Shown here: in pieces, positions 36,231 through 45,118 of the stretch
Layout: each line of letters opens with the position of its first letter
Numbering within the stretch: the stretch's first letter is position 1
From: an uncultured Oscillospiraceae bacterium
GTDB taxonomy: Bacteria; Bacillota; Clostridia; Oscillospirales; Oscillospiraceae
Reading direction: 5' to 3'
DNA: 64,000 nt
Assembly (NCBI GenBank): GCA_949935795.1
Contig: CATLFX010000006.1
Span: 18,214 to 82,213, forward strand
The notes under the pieces: generated by a model
What the model was told of the DNA's origin: nothing
The model's database searches: none
What the model saw: only the letters and a program-made list of their open reading frames with translations
Program-made: the position numbers and the translations under genes

Positions 36231-38087
36231 TCAGCCGCCCTGCTCCAGCAGCTCCAGCAGCCCCTCCCCCGTCAGGTCCAGGGCCTCAATATCATAGCGG
36301 TTCATGGCCCGAAGGGTCTGGGGCAGGCCCTTCACCAGGGTGTTCACCCCTGGGATGGTGGTGACGGTGGCGTAGAAGCCCTCCCGGGCCAGCAGAATCT
36401 CGCTGAGGGGGGAGCACTGGCCGTAGGGATAGGCCAGGATATCCACCGAATGGCCCAGGGCGGGCTCCACCACCTCCCGGAACTGGGCGCAGTCCCCCTG
36501 AAGGAAGGCCACATAGTCCTTTTCGCTCTCGTCCTCCCGCTGGAGGACGCCGTGGCGGATAGGGTCCGGGTCCCGGTCCTTCACCTCGTGGATGTTGTAG
36601 CCGTGGCTGCCGATGGTAACCAGGCCGGTGTCCTCCAGCTCCCTGGCCTGCTCCGCCGTGAAGTGGGGAGTCATGGCCACGCCGGTGTCCTTATAGGTGT
36701 CCTTGCCCACCGAGCAGCCGATGACATAGATGGCGGCTTTCATGCCGTATTTTTCCAAAATGGGCAGGCCGGTCTCCAGATTGCTGGTATAGCCGTCGTC
36801 AAAGGTAATTACCACCGGGCGGTCCGGCAGCTCCTTTCCCTCCTCCACGTAGGCCCGCAGGTCGGCCATGGTGACGGAGGTGTACCCCGCCCCTTTCAGC
36901 GCCGCCAAATGCTCGTCCAGCCGCTCCCCGGACACCGTGTCCTCCGACAGGTGGTGGTACATCAGGATGGGCACCTGAGCGGTATAGGGCTGGTCCTCCG
37001 CCTGGGCGCTGGCCCTCTCCAGCTGGACGGAGCCGTTGTCCGCCGTGCGGTACACGCCGAAGTCCTTGGGATAGTATGCCGAGCTGTCCTCAAACATCCG
37101 GGCCAGCATCATATCCCCCACAGCGGTGCGGAACCGGGCGGGATCGTAGAAATACCGTGGGTCTTGGCTCACCGAGCCCGCAGTGAAATCCCAGCAGGGG
37201 GTTACCCGGGCCAGGGTGGCCAGAAATTCCTCCACTTCAGCCCTGGAAAACCGGTCCAGATAACCGCCATAGACCGGGGCCGCCACCACCACCAGGTCCA
37301 CCCCTCTTGCCTCACACAGGATGCGAATGGCGGCGACGCTATTGGCGCACTCTCCTTTATAAACCAGCGGGGCGGCCTCGGGCAGGTCGGTAAAAGCGGG
37401 GTTCTGGGTCAGGTAACCCTCCAGCCCCGCCGCGCCGATGGCCTCCACATCACGGGCGCAGTAGTCGACGGCCCCGGTGGCGGCGTCAAACACGTCAAAG
37501 GAGTTGGGAATCACGCTGTCCGTGCCCATCCGTTTCAGCTTGCTCAGGCTGTAGCGGGGGTTTGCAAACAGATAGCGGAGATAAAAGCCCACCGGGGAGG
37601 CGCCTCGGTCCAGCTGCCAGGGCAGGGCGCTGGTGACGGCCTGCCCGCCTCCCTGATCGTCCCAGGTCCGGGCGCTGTCCACCGTCACATTGAGCACCAG
37701 GTGCTTGACCTCGTAATTTTCAATGAGCCAGAAGATATAGCGCCGTATCTCCTCCATATTCTGGGTGTTCAGGGTCAGGTTGTAGAATTTGGCATCAAAG
37801 TATTTGTTCAACGACTCCGTGGACCAGGCCCCGGCGGAGGGCCCGCCGATGACGTAGGAGTCGAACTCCTCATGGTGCTGCCCCAGGTAGGAGAATTTGG
37901 CGGTCTGAGGGTTTCTGGTCATATCGTAGGACCACCAGCCCAGCAGCCGGTCGCCGAACACCCCGAAGGGGTCCACGATCAGGTTGAGCAGCGTCCAGCC
38001 CGCCAGGCAGGCCGCCGCCAGCGCTCCCAGCACGATGGCCGCCGTTTTCAAGGGGCTGGGCTTCCTCCGTTGTCTCTGATCAGCCAT
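36231..38087 (-). CDS. Membrane-anchored SGNH-like / NodB polysaccharide deacetylase fusion
   Basis: A 618-aa protein with one N-terminal membrane anchor (AAIVLGALAAACLAGWTLLN, about 15-35), an extracellular domain at about 40-350 with GGPSAGAW resembling the Ser motif of DltD/AlgJ-type SGNH esterases, and a C-terminal NodB domain at about 375-615 (VPILMYHHLSE; TFDDGY near 424; SHGYNIHE; LAYPYGQ). The NodB metal residues (Asp-Asp and His of SHGYN) are present. It is probably a wall or exopolysaccharide modifier that removes acetyl groups outside the cell. The frame runs to 38156, but a consensus promoter covers that position and AAGGGGGAG precedes the ATG at 38087. Confidence 0.85.
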   Translation of the reverse strand: MADQRQRRKPSPLKTAAIVLGALAAACLAGWTLLNLIVDPFGVFGDRLLGWWSYDMTRNPQTAKFSYLGQHHEEFDSYVIGGPSAGAWSTESLNKYFDAKFYNLTLNTQNMEEIRRYIFWLIENYEVKHLVLNVTVDSARTWDDQGGGQAVTSALPWQLDRGASPVGFYLRYLFANPRYSLSKLKRMGTDSVIPNSFDVFDAATGAVDYCARDVEAIGAAGLEGYLTQNPAFTDLPEAAPLVYKGECANSVAAIRILCEARGVDLVVVAAPVYGGYLDRFSRAEVEEFLATLARVTPCWDFTAGSVSQDPRYFYDPARFRTAVGDMMLARMFEDSSAYYPKDFGVYRTADNGSVQLERASAQAEDQPYTAQVPILMYHHLSEDTVSGERLDEHLAALKGAGYTSVTMADLRAYVEEGKELPDRPVVITFDDGYTSNLETGLPILEKYGMKAAIYVIGCSVGKDTYKDTGVAMTPHFTAEQARELEDTGLVTIGSHGYNIHEVKDRDPDPIRHGVLQREDESEKDYVAFLQGDCAQFREVVEPALGHSVDILAYPYGQCSPLSEILLAREGFYATVTTIPGVNTLVKGLPQTLRAMNRYDIEALDLTGEGLLELLEQGG

Positions 38088-38154
38088 TTGTGTCTCCCCC
38101 TTATGTCCAAAAATTGATATCCAGGTTTCCGTCACAATTTGCAGGAATCGTGTC

Positions 38155-38183
38155 ATTTTACCATGCCGTCATTTTTCTGTCAA
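38155..38183 (-). promoter_or_regulatory. Promoter of the SGNH/NodB gene
   Basis: Minus strand TTGACA (38183-38178) and TAAAAT (38160-38155) with a 17-bp spacer. Confidence 0.75.
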
Positions 38184-38216
38184 TCCGATGGGCGGCGCAG
38201 GCATTGAAAATAACGG

Positions 38217-38259
38217 AAAGCGGCGGCGGAGCCGGTTTTGGCTCCGCCGCCGCTTATTT
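38217..38259. terminator. Hairpin between recombinase and SGNH/NodB gene
   Basis: AAGCGGCGGCGGAGCC and GGCTCCGCCGCCGCTT form a 16-bp perfect stem with a short loop, followed by ATTTT on the plus strand. On the minus strand it lies 28 bases behind the recombinase stop. Confidence 0.65.
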
Positions 38260-38286
38260 TCCGCGAAACGGGGAATGCTGAGATGG

Positions 38287-39957
38287 TTACTTCAGGCCGT
38301 TCTCGTAGGCCTCGATCATCTTCTTGAACGTGTGACCCGTACGACGTTTAAGATTGGTGAGGTATTTGTCCGTGGTCTCGCCGGTGAAAATCTTGATCTG
38401 GAGGCGCATGGCCCCGTCCTCCTCGGGGGTCACAAAGATCTTGTCGATGTATTTGTCCACAAACTCTTTGTTGACGATGCCTTGGGCGGCGTCCCGCTCG
38501 GCCTCCCGGAGCACCCGGCGGATGGTGTCGATGTGCTTTTTGAACTCCGCCTTGGACAGCTGCTGCTGTTCCAGGTCATAGATCTGCCACTGGGCCTGGT
38601 CGATCTCCCGGTCGCACTCCTTGTTCATGGACAGGAAATCTTGGTCGGACAGCTGGCCCGCCGCGTTGTAGCCCAGCAGCTTGCTCTTCTTCTTCTGGGA
38701 CAGCTCCACCTGCTGACGCAGGGCGTCGAGCTGTCGGGTCAGCTCTCCCCCGTCCTCCAGGGATCTGTACATCTCGATATATTCCTCTATCAGCGCCTCG
38801 GCGTTTGCCTCCGTCTCCCGGAACACCTCGAACAGCAGGGGTTTCAGTTCCTCCTCGTAGATCGCCACGGAGGCGCAGGAGTCCGCGCCGTTTTTGATCT
38901 TGCCGGAGCACACCCACTTGCTGTTTTTGTTCCCCGCCCGGTCCTTGGACTCCCGGCGGTAGTAGGCCGCGCCGCAGTGGGTGCAGAACAGCTTTCCCGT
39001 CAAGAGGTTGGCGTGGTTGCAGATGCCCTGGCGGTTTTTCACGTCCTCGCTCCGCTTTTTGAGAACGGCGTTGGCCTGGTCCCACAGCTCCTCCTCCACG
39101 ATGGCGGGGACGATCTCCCCTGTCTCGTCCTTGAACATCACCCACTCCTCCGGGGGGAGGAATTTCTGCTTTTTGGTGAACAGGTCGATGACCTTCACCT
39201 TGTTACCCACGTAATAGCCTTTGTATTTGGGGTTGGAGATCATCCCGGACATGGTGGTGTGGGCGATCTTTTTGCCGTTGTGGTTGCGGTAGCCCTTCCC
39301 CCAGAACAGCGTTTCGATCTGCTTCATGGAGTATTCCCCGGTGGCGTACAGCTCGAACAGCTCCCGCACCATGGGGGCCTCTTCCTCGTCGATGACCAGC
39401 CGCCCCTTGTCCTTCTGATATCCGAAAATGCGGTTGTTGCCCAGCACCACGCTGTTTTTGATGGCCTGGGCATGGCCGAACTTCACCCGGCTGGACAGCT
39501 TGCGCAGCTCGTCCTGGGCGATGCCGGACATAATGGTCAGGCGCAGCTCGCTGTCCTCGTCGAAGGTGTTGATGTTGTCGTTCTGGAAGAATACACCCAC
39601 GCCCGCCCCCAGCAGCTCCCGGGTATAGAGGATGGAGTCCAGCGTATTTCGGGCAAAACGGGTGATCTCCTTGGTGATGATGAGGTCAAAGAGGTCCGCC
39701 CTGCCGTCCTCCACCATGCGGTGGAAATTCTCCCGCTTCTTGGTGGTGGCGGCGGACAGGCCCTCGTCAATGTAGCCCTCCACATACTCCCAGGCGGGGT
39801 TTTTGCGGATGAACTCCTCGTAGTAGGATATCTGATTGCCCAGGGAGTTGAGCTGTTCGTCGCTTTCGGAGGACACCCGGGCATAGAAAGTCACCCGGAG
39901 GGGGATGTCGTATATGCTCCTGGTCTTGAGCTGCTGGCGTACGGTGTGTATGTCCAT
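38287..39957 (-). CDS. Large serine site-specific recombinase
   Basis: A 556-aa recombinase with all domains: resolvase catalytic domain at about 20-170 (YARVSSESDEQLNSLGNQ, nucleophile Ser29), the Recombinase domain at about 190-285, a zinc beta-ribbon at about 315-370 (LFCTHCGAAYYRR and a second Cys pair), and a coiled coil at about 390-475. It should cut and rejoin DNA at attachment sites of a phage or integrative element. No phage or conjugation genes are next to it, so it is probably the leftover or cargo-poor integrase of an element. It is intact, with its own promoter and a divergent tiny ORF. Unlike the fragment at 14.7 kb it lacks the DUF4368-type tail. Confidence 0.93.
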   Translation of the reverse strand: MDIHTVRQQLKTRSIYDIPLRVTFYARVSSESDEQLNSLGNQISYYEEFIRKNPAWEYVEGYIDEGLSAATTKKRENFHRMVEDGRADLFDLIITKEITRFARNTLDSILYTRELLGAGVGVFFQNDNINTFDEDSELRLTIMSGIAQDELRKLSSRVKFGHAQAIKNSVVLGNNRIFGYQKDKGRLVIDEEEAPMVRELFELYATGEYSMKQIETLFWGKGYRNHNGKKIAHTTMSGMISNPKYKGYYVGNKVKVIDLFTKKQKFLPPEEWVMFKDETGEIVPAIVEEELWDQANAVLKKRSEDVKNRQGICNHANLLTGKLFCTHCGAAYYRRESKDRAGNKNSKWVCSGKIKNGADSCASVAIYEEELKPLLFEVFRETEANAEALIEEYIEMYRSLEDGGELTRQLDALRQQVELSQKKKSKLLGYNAAGQLSDQDFLSMNKECDREIDQAQWQIYDLEQQQLSKAEFKKHIDTIRRVLREAERDAAQGIVNKEFVDKYIDKIFVTPEEDGAMRLQIKIFTGETTDKYLTNLKRRTGHTFKKMIEAYENGLK

Positions 39958-39990
39958 CGCGGGTCCTCCAAAGTTCGTTTTATCATGATT

Positions 39991-40019
39991 ATTATAGCAG
40001 TAGTTTTTCTAAAATGCAA
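39991..40019 (-). promoter_or_regulatory. Promoter of the serine recombinase
   Basis: Minus strand TTGCAT (40019-40014) and TATAAT (39996-39991) with a 17-bp spacer, just before the recombinase ATG. A small palindrome ATCATGAT (39983-39990) lies beside the -10. Confidence 0.7.
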
Positions 40020-40334
40020 GTGCTGTGCCGTCTTTGCGTCAACCCTTCCGATATGGCAAAATAGATTCAGCAAAGCCTTTCACAGAGCACTATCATCTCT
40101 CAACGCTGCGGCCAAACGATCAAAGGACCGAAATCGAACGGCATTCCCGCTCTGCAATTACCAAAGCGGGGCAGCCTGGCCTCACTGCTCTACGGAACTG
40201 TTGAATACTGACGATGTATTTTTTGATCCGCAAGCGGACAAGATAATACGGAAGCCGTGCCGGCCATGGCATCAACCGTTTCCAAGCAGATCCCAAGTAC
40301 ATATTATAACTGAAACGGCACGGGGGAAAGCCAT
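40020..40334. other. Intergenic region next to the recombinase, possible degraded sequence
   Basis: About 315 bases of lower-GC sequence than the surroundings with no open frame that has a ribosome site. Short open stretches exist in several frames but none is recognised. The base composition shift suggests imported DNA left with the recombinase. Confidence 0.4.
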
Positions 40335-40481
40335 ATGTCCACGATCCTTACGAAAGAACAGGCCGCCCGGCAGATCTGGCTGCTTTATTTCAACCGGACA
40401 TTGCTGGAACGGGGCGTCATCACAGAAAAGCAGCACAACCAGATGAAAGTGAAGATCCTGAGTCAGCCCGGCAGCGGCTGA
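40335..40481 (+). CDS. Tiny recombinase-associated protein (SHOCT-like)
   Basis: A 48-aa protein starting MSTILTKEQAARQIWLLYFN and ending QMKVKILSQPGSG, with the pattern of a two-helix SHOCT-like fragment (LLERGVITEKQHNQMK). Tiny proteins of this kind accompany large serine recombinases in clostridial integrative elements; their role is unknown. The ATG at 40335 is preceded by GGGGGAAAG. It is divergent from the recombinase. It is too short for usual gene callers. Confidence 0.6.
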   Translation: MSTILTKEQAARQIWLLYFNRTLLERGVITEKQHNQMKVKILSQPGSG

Positions 40482-40496
40482 GCTCCGAACTCATGG

Positions 40497-40540
40497 CAAA
40501 AGGCGCCGCCTGTGCAATACCGGACACAGGCGGCGCTTTG
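40497..40540. terminator. Hairpin terminator between tiny ORF and NYN gene
   Basis: GGCGCCGCCTGTG and CACAGGCGGCGC pair over 12 bp with a 10-base loop, with AAAA on the left (T-run for minus-strand transcripts) and TTT on the right. Confidence 0.6.
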
Positions 40541-40684
40541 CTGCTGCTCTGCACTTTTTTGCTGTGGGCCAGCCGCTTAAACCTGAAATTATATGAAATT
40601 GTAAGAAAACGCCGAAGAAATTTTGTCGTTTTTGAGCGGGGGGGTGTAACAACAATCAGGTGCTGCCTTGCTCGAAAAGAGTGT

Positions 40685-41440
40685 TTACGATTTGCTGTTT
40701 CTGTTGCGGACAAACACTTGGGTGCCCTGGTATTTGGCGTTGTGCCGTTCGTCGATCTCGAAGCCGTCCAGGGCGGCGATGAATTTGGACAATTTCGCGT
40801 ATCCATAGTTGCGAGAATCGAAATCCGGCTGTTTTTTGATGAGCAGAGTTCCCAGGTCGCCCAGGTAGGCGTAGCCGTCCTCGTCGGCCAGGTCCTCCAC
40901 CGACTGGGCAATGAGCTCCTGAACGGTGAGGGCGGGGGACTCTGCGGGAGAGGTTTTCTTTTTGGCGCTCTTCCCCGCTGGAGCGGAGGGCTCCGGCTTT
41001 TCCGCAGCCTTCAGCGACTCGATGTACACGAACTTGTCACAGGCCACAATGAAGGGTTTGGGGGTTTTCTTCTCTCCCATGCCGTACACCTTCATCCCCG
41101 CCTCCCGCAGCCGGGTGGCCAGCCGGGTGAAATCGCTGTCGCTGCTCACCAGCACAAAGCCGCCGCAGTTGCCGGAGTACAGGATGTCCATGGCGTCGAT
41201 GATCATGGCGGAGTCGGTGGCGTTTTTGCCGGTGGTGTAGCTGTACTGCTGGAAGGGGGTGATGGCGTGCTCCAGCAGCAGGGGCTTCCAGCTGCCCATG
41301 TTGGGGGCGGTCCAGTCGCCGTAGATGCGCTTGATGGTGGCCGAGCCGTATACCGCCACCTCCGCCATGATCTCCCGCAGGGCGGTGCGGGGGGCGTTGT
41401 CCGCGTCGATGAGGACGGCAAGGCGAAGTTCGCTTTCCAT
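40685..41440 (-). CDS. NYN-domain (LabA/DUF88) protein with C-terminal LOTUS/OST-HTH domain
   Basis: A 251-aa protein. The N-terminal NYN PIN-like nuclease fold (about 5-145) shows the acidic site residues in VLIDADNAP, NATDSAMIIDAMD and SSDSDFTRLATRLRE. After a Lys/Pro/Ser linker comes a winged-helix LOTUS (OST-HTH) domain at about 175-248 (ELIAQSVEDLADEDGYAYLG and YAKLSKFIAALDGFEI). NYN domains are predicted RNases and LOTUS domains bind RNA, so a role in RNA processing or degradation is likely but unproven. The ATG at 41440 has AAAGGAG before it; the open frame upstream of it is not used. Confidence 0.88.
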   Translation of the reverse strand: MESELRLAVLIDADNAPRTALREIMAEVAVYGSATIKRIYGDWTAPNMGSWKPLLLEHAITPFQQYSYTTGKNATDSAMIIDAMDILYSGNCGGFVLVSSDSDFTRLATRLREAGMKVYGMGEKKTPKPFIVACDKFVYIESLKAAEKPEPSAPAGKSAKKKTSPAESPALTVQELIAQSVEDLADEDGYAYLGDLGTLLIKKQPDFDSRNYGYAKLSKFIAALDGFEIDERHNAKYQGTQVFVRNRNSKS

Positions 41441-41539
41441 GTCGGTTCTCCTTTGAATGTGTTGATATAGTATATCACATATGGGAGGGAAAGGCCAGGG
41501 CAAAAAGACTCGTAAAATGGGACGTGTCCGGGCCTTTGT

Positions 41540-41612
41540 AAAAAACAGCCCCGCCGCGGAGGGACAGACGGCACATACCTGATCCCTCAACGGCGGGGTT
41601 TGGTCTTTAAAA
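41540..41612 (-). terminator. Terminator of the yloU-fakA operon
   Basis: CCCCGCCG and CGGCGGGG pair, with TCCCTC/GAGGGA extending the stem, and the minus strand continues CTGTTTTTT. Confidence 0.65.
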
Positions 41613-41661
41613 TGGTTATTGGATGGTATCCTGTTTCTGCCCTGACGCTGCCGCCCGCTGC

Positions 41662-43347
41662 TTATTCAGCGGAGATCATATAGTAGTAGACGGGCTGGCC
41701 GCCGGACAGCAGGGTGATTTCGGCGCTGGGACACGCCTTCTGGAAAATGGACAGCGCCTCGTTGGCCTGGTCCTCGGTCACGTCCTCGCCGTAGAAGATG
41801 CTGATGAATTCGGCGTTCTGCTGGCTGTCCGCCTTGGCCAGCCGTTCCAGCAGGGAGCCGATAGCCCGGTCAGTGCCGAACAGCTGGCCCTCCGCCAGGG
41901 CCATGTAGTCTCCCTCGTGGATGTCGAAGCCGTCGAAGTCGGAGTCCCGGGCGGCGTAGGTGACCTCGGAGGTGCGCACGTTCTTCCGGGCCTCCTCCAT
42001 GGCGGCGGCGTTGGCCTCGGTGTCCGCCTCCGGGTCCAGCACCAGCATGGCGGAGATGCCCTGGGGCACGGTGCGGGTGGGCACCACCACCACCTCTTTG
42101 CCCTCGATGAGGCCCACGCACTGTTGGGCGGCCATGATGATGTTCTTGTTGTTGGGCAGGACAAACACCACCTCGGCGGGGGTGCGGGCGATCTCCCGCA
42201 GGATGTCCTCGGTGGAGGGGTTCATGGTCTGGCCGCCGGAGATGATCCCGTCCACCCCCAGGTCGCGGAAGACGGAGGCCATGCCCTCGCCGGCGCTGAC
42301 CGCCACCACGCCGTACTTCTTTTCCGGGGCGGCGATGGCCTCCCCCTGGGCCTCCTGGGCCTCCAGCTCGGCCTCAATTTGCTCCAGGTCGTCAGTGCTC
42401 TGGGCCTGCTTGCCCGCGGCCAGCTCCTCGGCCTGGGTGCGCATGTTCTCGATCTTGGCCAGCTCCAGGGTGCCGTACTTCTGGGCCTCGGACAGGGCCG
42501 CGCCGGGGATGTCGGTGTGGACGTGGACCTTGAAGGCCTCGTCGTCCTCGCCGATGACCAGGCTGTCGCCGATGCTGTTCAGGTAGGAGCGGAAGGGCTC
42601 GATGGACTTGTTGGCGGTCTTGCGGACGATAAACACCGTGTCAAAGGTGAAGGTGATGTCCTCCTCGGACAGGGCGGCAAAGTCGGCGGACTCCTTCACG
42701 GGCAGGGAGTCGTCCTCCTCGGCGGGGACGGGCAGGCCCCGCAGCTCGTCCAGCATGCCCTGGAGGATGGTGAGGAAGCCTTTGCCCCCCGCGTCCACCA
42801 CCCCGGCTTTTTTCAGCACCGGGTTCTGGTTCACCGTGTCGGCCAGGGCAACCTGTCCCTGGTTGATGGCGGCCTCCAGCACCGCCTCCACGCTGTTGTG
42901 CTCCTGGGCGGCCTCGGAGGCCTTGGCGGCGGCCAGCCGGGACACGGTGAGAATGGTGCCCTCGGCGGGCTTCATCACCGCCTTGTAGGCGGCGGACACG
43001 CCCTCATTGAGGGCGGCGGCGAACGCCACGCCGTCCGCCTCGTCCTTCTCCTTGAAGCCCTTGGACACCCCCCGGAACAACAGGGACAAAATCACGCCGG
43101 AGTTTCCCCGAGCTCCCCGGAGCAGGGCGGAGGCGTTGATGGAGGCCGCTTTGCCGATGGACTGGGCGGGCTTCTTTTTCGCCTCGGCGGCGGCGGTGCC
43201 GATGGTGAGGGACATATTGGTGCCGGTGTCCCCGTCGGGGACGGGGAACACGTTCAGATCGTTGATGGCCTGCTTCTGGGCGTTGATGGAGGCGGAGCCG
43301 TGGATGACCATGCGCTGGAACAGCGCGCCGTCAATGATATCTACCAT
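41662..43347 (-). CDS. fakA: DAK2-domain fatty acid kinase subunit A
   Basis: A 561-aa protein of the YloV/FakA family. The N-terminal DegV-independent DAK2 kinase domain (about 10-205) shows the ATP/Mg motif FPVPDGDTGTNMSLT near 33-47 and LLRGARGNSGVILS near 75-88; the C-terminal half is the FakA-C region. With a FakB partner (not in the window) it phosphorylates exogenous fatty acids to acyl-phosphate for membrane lipid synthesis. It follows the yloU gene by 29 bases, the usual order in Firmicutes. Confidence 0.9.
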   Translation of the reverse strand: MVDIIDGALFQRMVIHGSASINAQKQAINDLNVFPVPDGDTGTNMSLTIGTAAAEAKKKPAQSIGKAASINASALLRGARGNSGVILSLLFRGVSKGFKEKDEADGVAFAAALNEGVSAAYKAVMKPAEGTILTVSRLAAAKASEAAQEHNSVEAVLEAAINQGQVALADTVNQNPVLKKAGVVDAGGKGFLTILQGMLDELRGLPVPAEEDDSLPVKESADFAALSEEDITFTFDTVFIVRKTANKSIEPFRSYLNSIGDSLVIGEDDEAFKVHVHTDIPGAALSEAQKYGTLELAKIENMRTQAEELAAGKQAQSTDDLEQIEAELEAQEAQGEAIAAPEKKYGVVAVSAGEGMASVFRDLGVDGIISGGQTMNPSTEDILREIARTPAEVVFVLPNNKNIIMAAQQCVGLIEGKEVVVVPTRTVPQGISAMLVLDPEADTEANAAAMEEARKNVRTSEVTYAARDSDFDGFDIHEGDYMALAEGQLFGTDRAIGSLLERLAKADSQQNAEFISIFYGEDVTEDQANEALSIFQKACPSAEITLLSGGQPVYYYMISAE

Positions 43348-43376
43348 AGTCGGAAGTCCTCTCTTTCTGGGCCGGG

Positions 43377-43727
43377 TTAACCGATCACCATGGAATCCAC
43401 GCAGACGTTGACGCTGCGCACCTCCACCCCGGTGAGGCGGTGGACGTTATATTTCACTTCGTTCTGGATGGACTCGCCCACCGCCATCAGGTTCACCCCG
43501 TTGTCCACGATAATATGGAGGTCGATGGAGATGGAGTGGTCGTCGTTGTAGACGATTTTGACGCCCTTGGACATGGACTCCTTGCGCAGCAGGTGGACCA
43601 GGCCGTCAGTTCTGGAGCGGAACGCCATGCCCTTGACGCCGTAGCAGCTGGTGGCCACCGCCCCGGTGAGGTTGGAGTACACGTCGCTGGTGACCCGGAC
43701 GAGACCCTTTTCAGTTTGTATTTTCAT
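43377..43727 (-). CDS. Asp23/Gls24-family protein (YloU-like)
   Basis: A 116-aa Asp23-family protein with the strand-rich core GAVATSCYGVKGMAFRS and the end VRSVNVCVDSMVI, typical of YloU. It is normally encoded directly before fakA, as here. Family members are cell-envelope-stress-linked cytoplasmic proteins without a settled biochemical role. The ATG at 43727 has AAGGAAGG before it; the frame is open 22 codons further upstream, but that start would overlap the promoter. Confidence 0.9.
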   Translation of the reverse strand: MKIQTEKGLVRVTSDVYSNLTGAVATSCYGVKGMAFRSRTDGLVHLLRKESMSKGVKIVYNDDHSISIDLHIIVDNGVNLMAVGESIQNEVKYNVHRLTGVEVRSVNVCVDSMVIG

Positions 43728-43781
43728 GGGAACCTTCCTTTCTTTACCTGCAAGAGGGTTGCCTTCCAATTTTGCTATCCT

Positions 43782-43810
43782 ATTGTATTCCATTTCCGCT
43801 GAAAATACAA
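43782..43810 (-). promoter_or_regulatory. Promoter of yloU-fakA
   Basis: Minus strand TTGTAT (43810-43805) and TACAAT (43787-43782) with a 17-bp spacer. Confidence 0.75.
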
Positions 43811-43918
43811 GTCTGTTTTCTCACCGCGGGTTTGGGCTTTTCCGCCGCTTTTTTAGATAAATAGACCAAAAAGGCGTTCCGGCGGCCCGTGGACGGCGTT
43901 CCGGCGGGCTTCTTTTGC

Positions 43919-43947
43919 TTGCGCGGAGGGAAAAGACCTGCTATAAT
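43919..43947 (+). promoter_or_regulatory. Promoter of the WYL regulator gene
   Basis: TTGCGC at 43919-43924 and consensus TATAAT at 43942-43947 with a 17-bp spacer. Upstream (43871-43910) GGCGTTCCGGCGG is repeated directly twice. Confidence 0.75.
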
Positions 43948-44005
43948 ATCCCTGTTTATCGGACTGTATTTTTGCTAGGATGTGGGGTGAAAGGAGGGGT
44001 TGGCC

Positions 44006-45052
44006 ATGGCCAAGAGCGCCAATCAGAAACGGAAGCTCCTGCTGCTGGCCAAGCTGCTGCTGGAGCGCAGCGACGACGAGCACCCGTTGACCCGGCAGGA
44101 GATGCAGGAGGAGCTGAGCCTGTGGGGGCTGAGTGCCGAGCGCAAAACCATTTATGACGATATGGACCAGCTCAGGGAGCTGGGGCTGGACGTGCAGTCC
44201 CGCCGGGGGCGGAACGGGGGCTGGTACATCGGGGCCAGGGACTTCGAGCTGGCCGAGCTGAAACTGCTGGTGGACGCGGTGCAGTCCAGCCGGTTTCTCA
44301 CCAGGCGCAAAAGCGAAGCGCTGATCCACAAGCTGGAGGGGCTGACCAGCGTCTATCAGGCCCGGCAGCTCCAGCGGCAGGTGTACGTGGACCGGCGGGT
44401 CAAAACCATGAACGAGAGCATCTTCTATAACGTGGACAAGCTCCAGGGGGCCATTGCGGTCAATAAGGTGGTGTCTTTCCGCTATTTTGAGTACAATATC
44501 CAGCGGGAGCGGGTGTTCCGCCGGGAGGGGGGCCGGTACAAGCTGACCCCCTACGGCCTCATCTGGGACAGCGAGAACTACTATCTGGCAGGATGGGACG
44601 AGCTGCACCAGGAGGTGCGCCACTACCGGGTGGACAAGATGTCGGACATCGTGGTCTCCCAGACGGAGGGCCATCCCCGGGGAAAGTGGACGGCGGAGGG
44701 CTATACCCGGAAGCACTTCGGCATGTTCTCCGGCAGGCCCTGCCAGCTGCGGCTGCGGTGTGAGAACCGGCTGGCCGGCGTGGTCATCGACCGTTTCGGG
44801 ATGGAGGTATCCCTGGTCCCCGATGGGGACAGCCATTTTACCGCCGCTGTGGACCTGGTGGTCAGCCCGCCCCTGTGGGGGTGGCTGTTCGGCCTGGGGC
44901 CGGGGGTGGAGGTGCTGGGCCCGGACTGGGCGGCGGCGGATTTTGCCGCCCGGCTGGAGCAGGCGGCGGCGCTGTACCGGGGCCGCCTGTCCGGCTGTGG
45001 AGAGGAAAAAAAGACGGAGGAAAAACCGCCGGAGGAGTGCCGGGAGGAATAA
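44006..45052 (+). CDS. WYL-domain transcriptional regulator
   Basis: A 348-aa regulator. N-terminal winged HTH (about 8-75, LTRQEMQEELSLWGLSAERK then TIYDDMDQLRELG), a middle WYL domain at about 145-225 with KLTPYGLIWDSENYYLAGWD, and a WCX C-terminal region at about 230-325. The last 20 residues are Glu/Lys/Cys-rich. WYL proteins sense nucleic acid or nucleotide ligands; the targets here are unknown. AAGGAGG lies about 8 bases before the ATG at 44006; a TTG two codons earlier is a less likely start. It is followed 66 bases later by a gene on the same strand. Confidence 0.88.
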   Translation: MAKSANQKRKLLLLAKLLLERSDDEHPLTRQEMQEELSLWGLSAERKTIYDDMDQLRELGLDVQSRRGRNGGWYIGARDFELAELKLLVDAVQSSRFLTRRKSEALIHKLEGLTSVYQARQLQRQVYVDRRVKTMNESIFYNVDKLQGAIAVNKVVSFRYFEYNIQRERVFRREGGRYKLTPYGLIWDSENYYLAGWDELHQEVRHYRVDKMSDIVVSQTEGHPRGKWTAEGYTRKHFGMFSGRPCQLRLRCENRLAGVVIDRFGMEVSLVPDGDSHFTAAVDLVVSPPLWGWLFGLGPGVEVLGPDWAAADFAARLEQAAALYRGRLSGCGEEKKTEEKPPEECREE

Positions 45053-45118
45053 CCCGGCCATAAAATGGGAAGACTGTGCCAAAACGGGGCCGGCGGCCCG
45101 AAATTGGAGGGACTTTCC

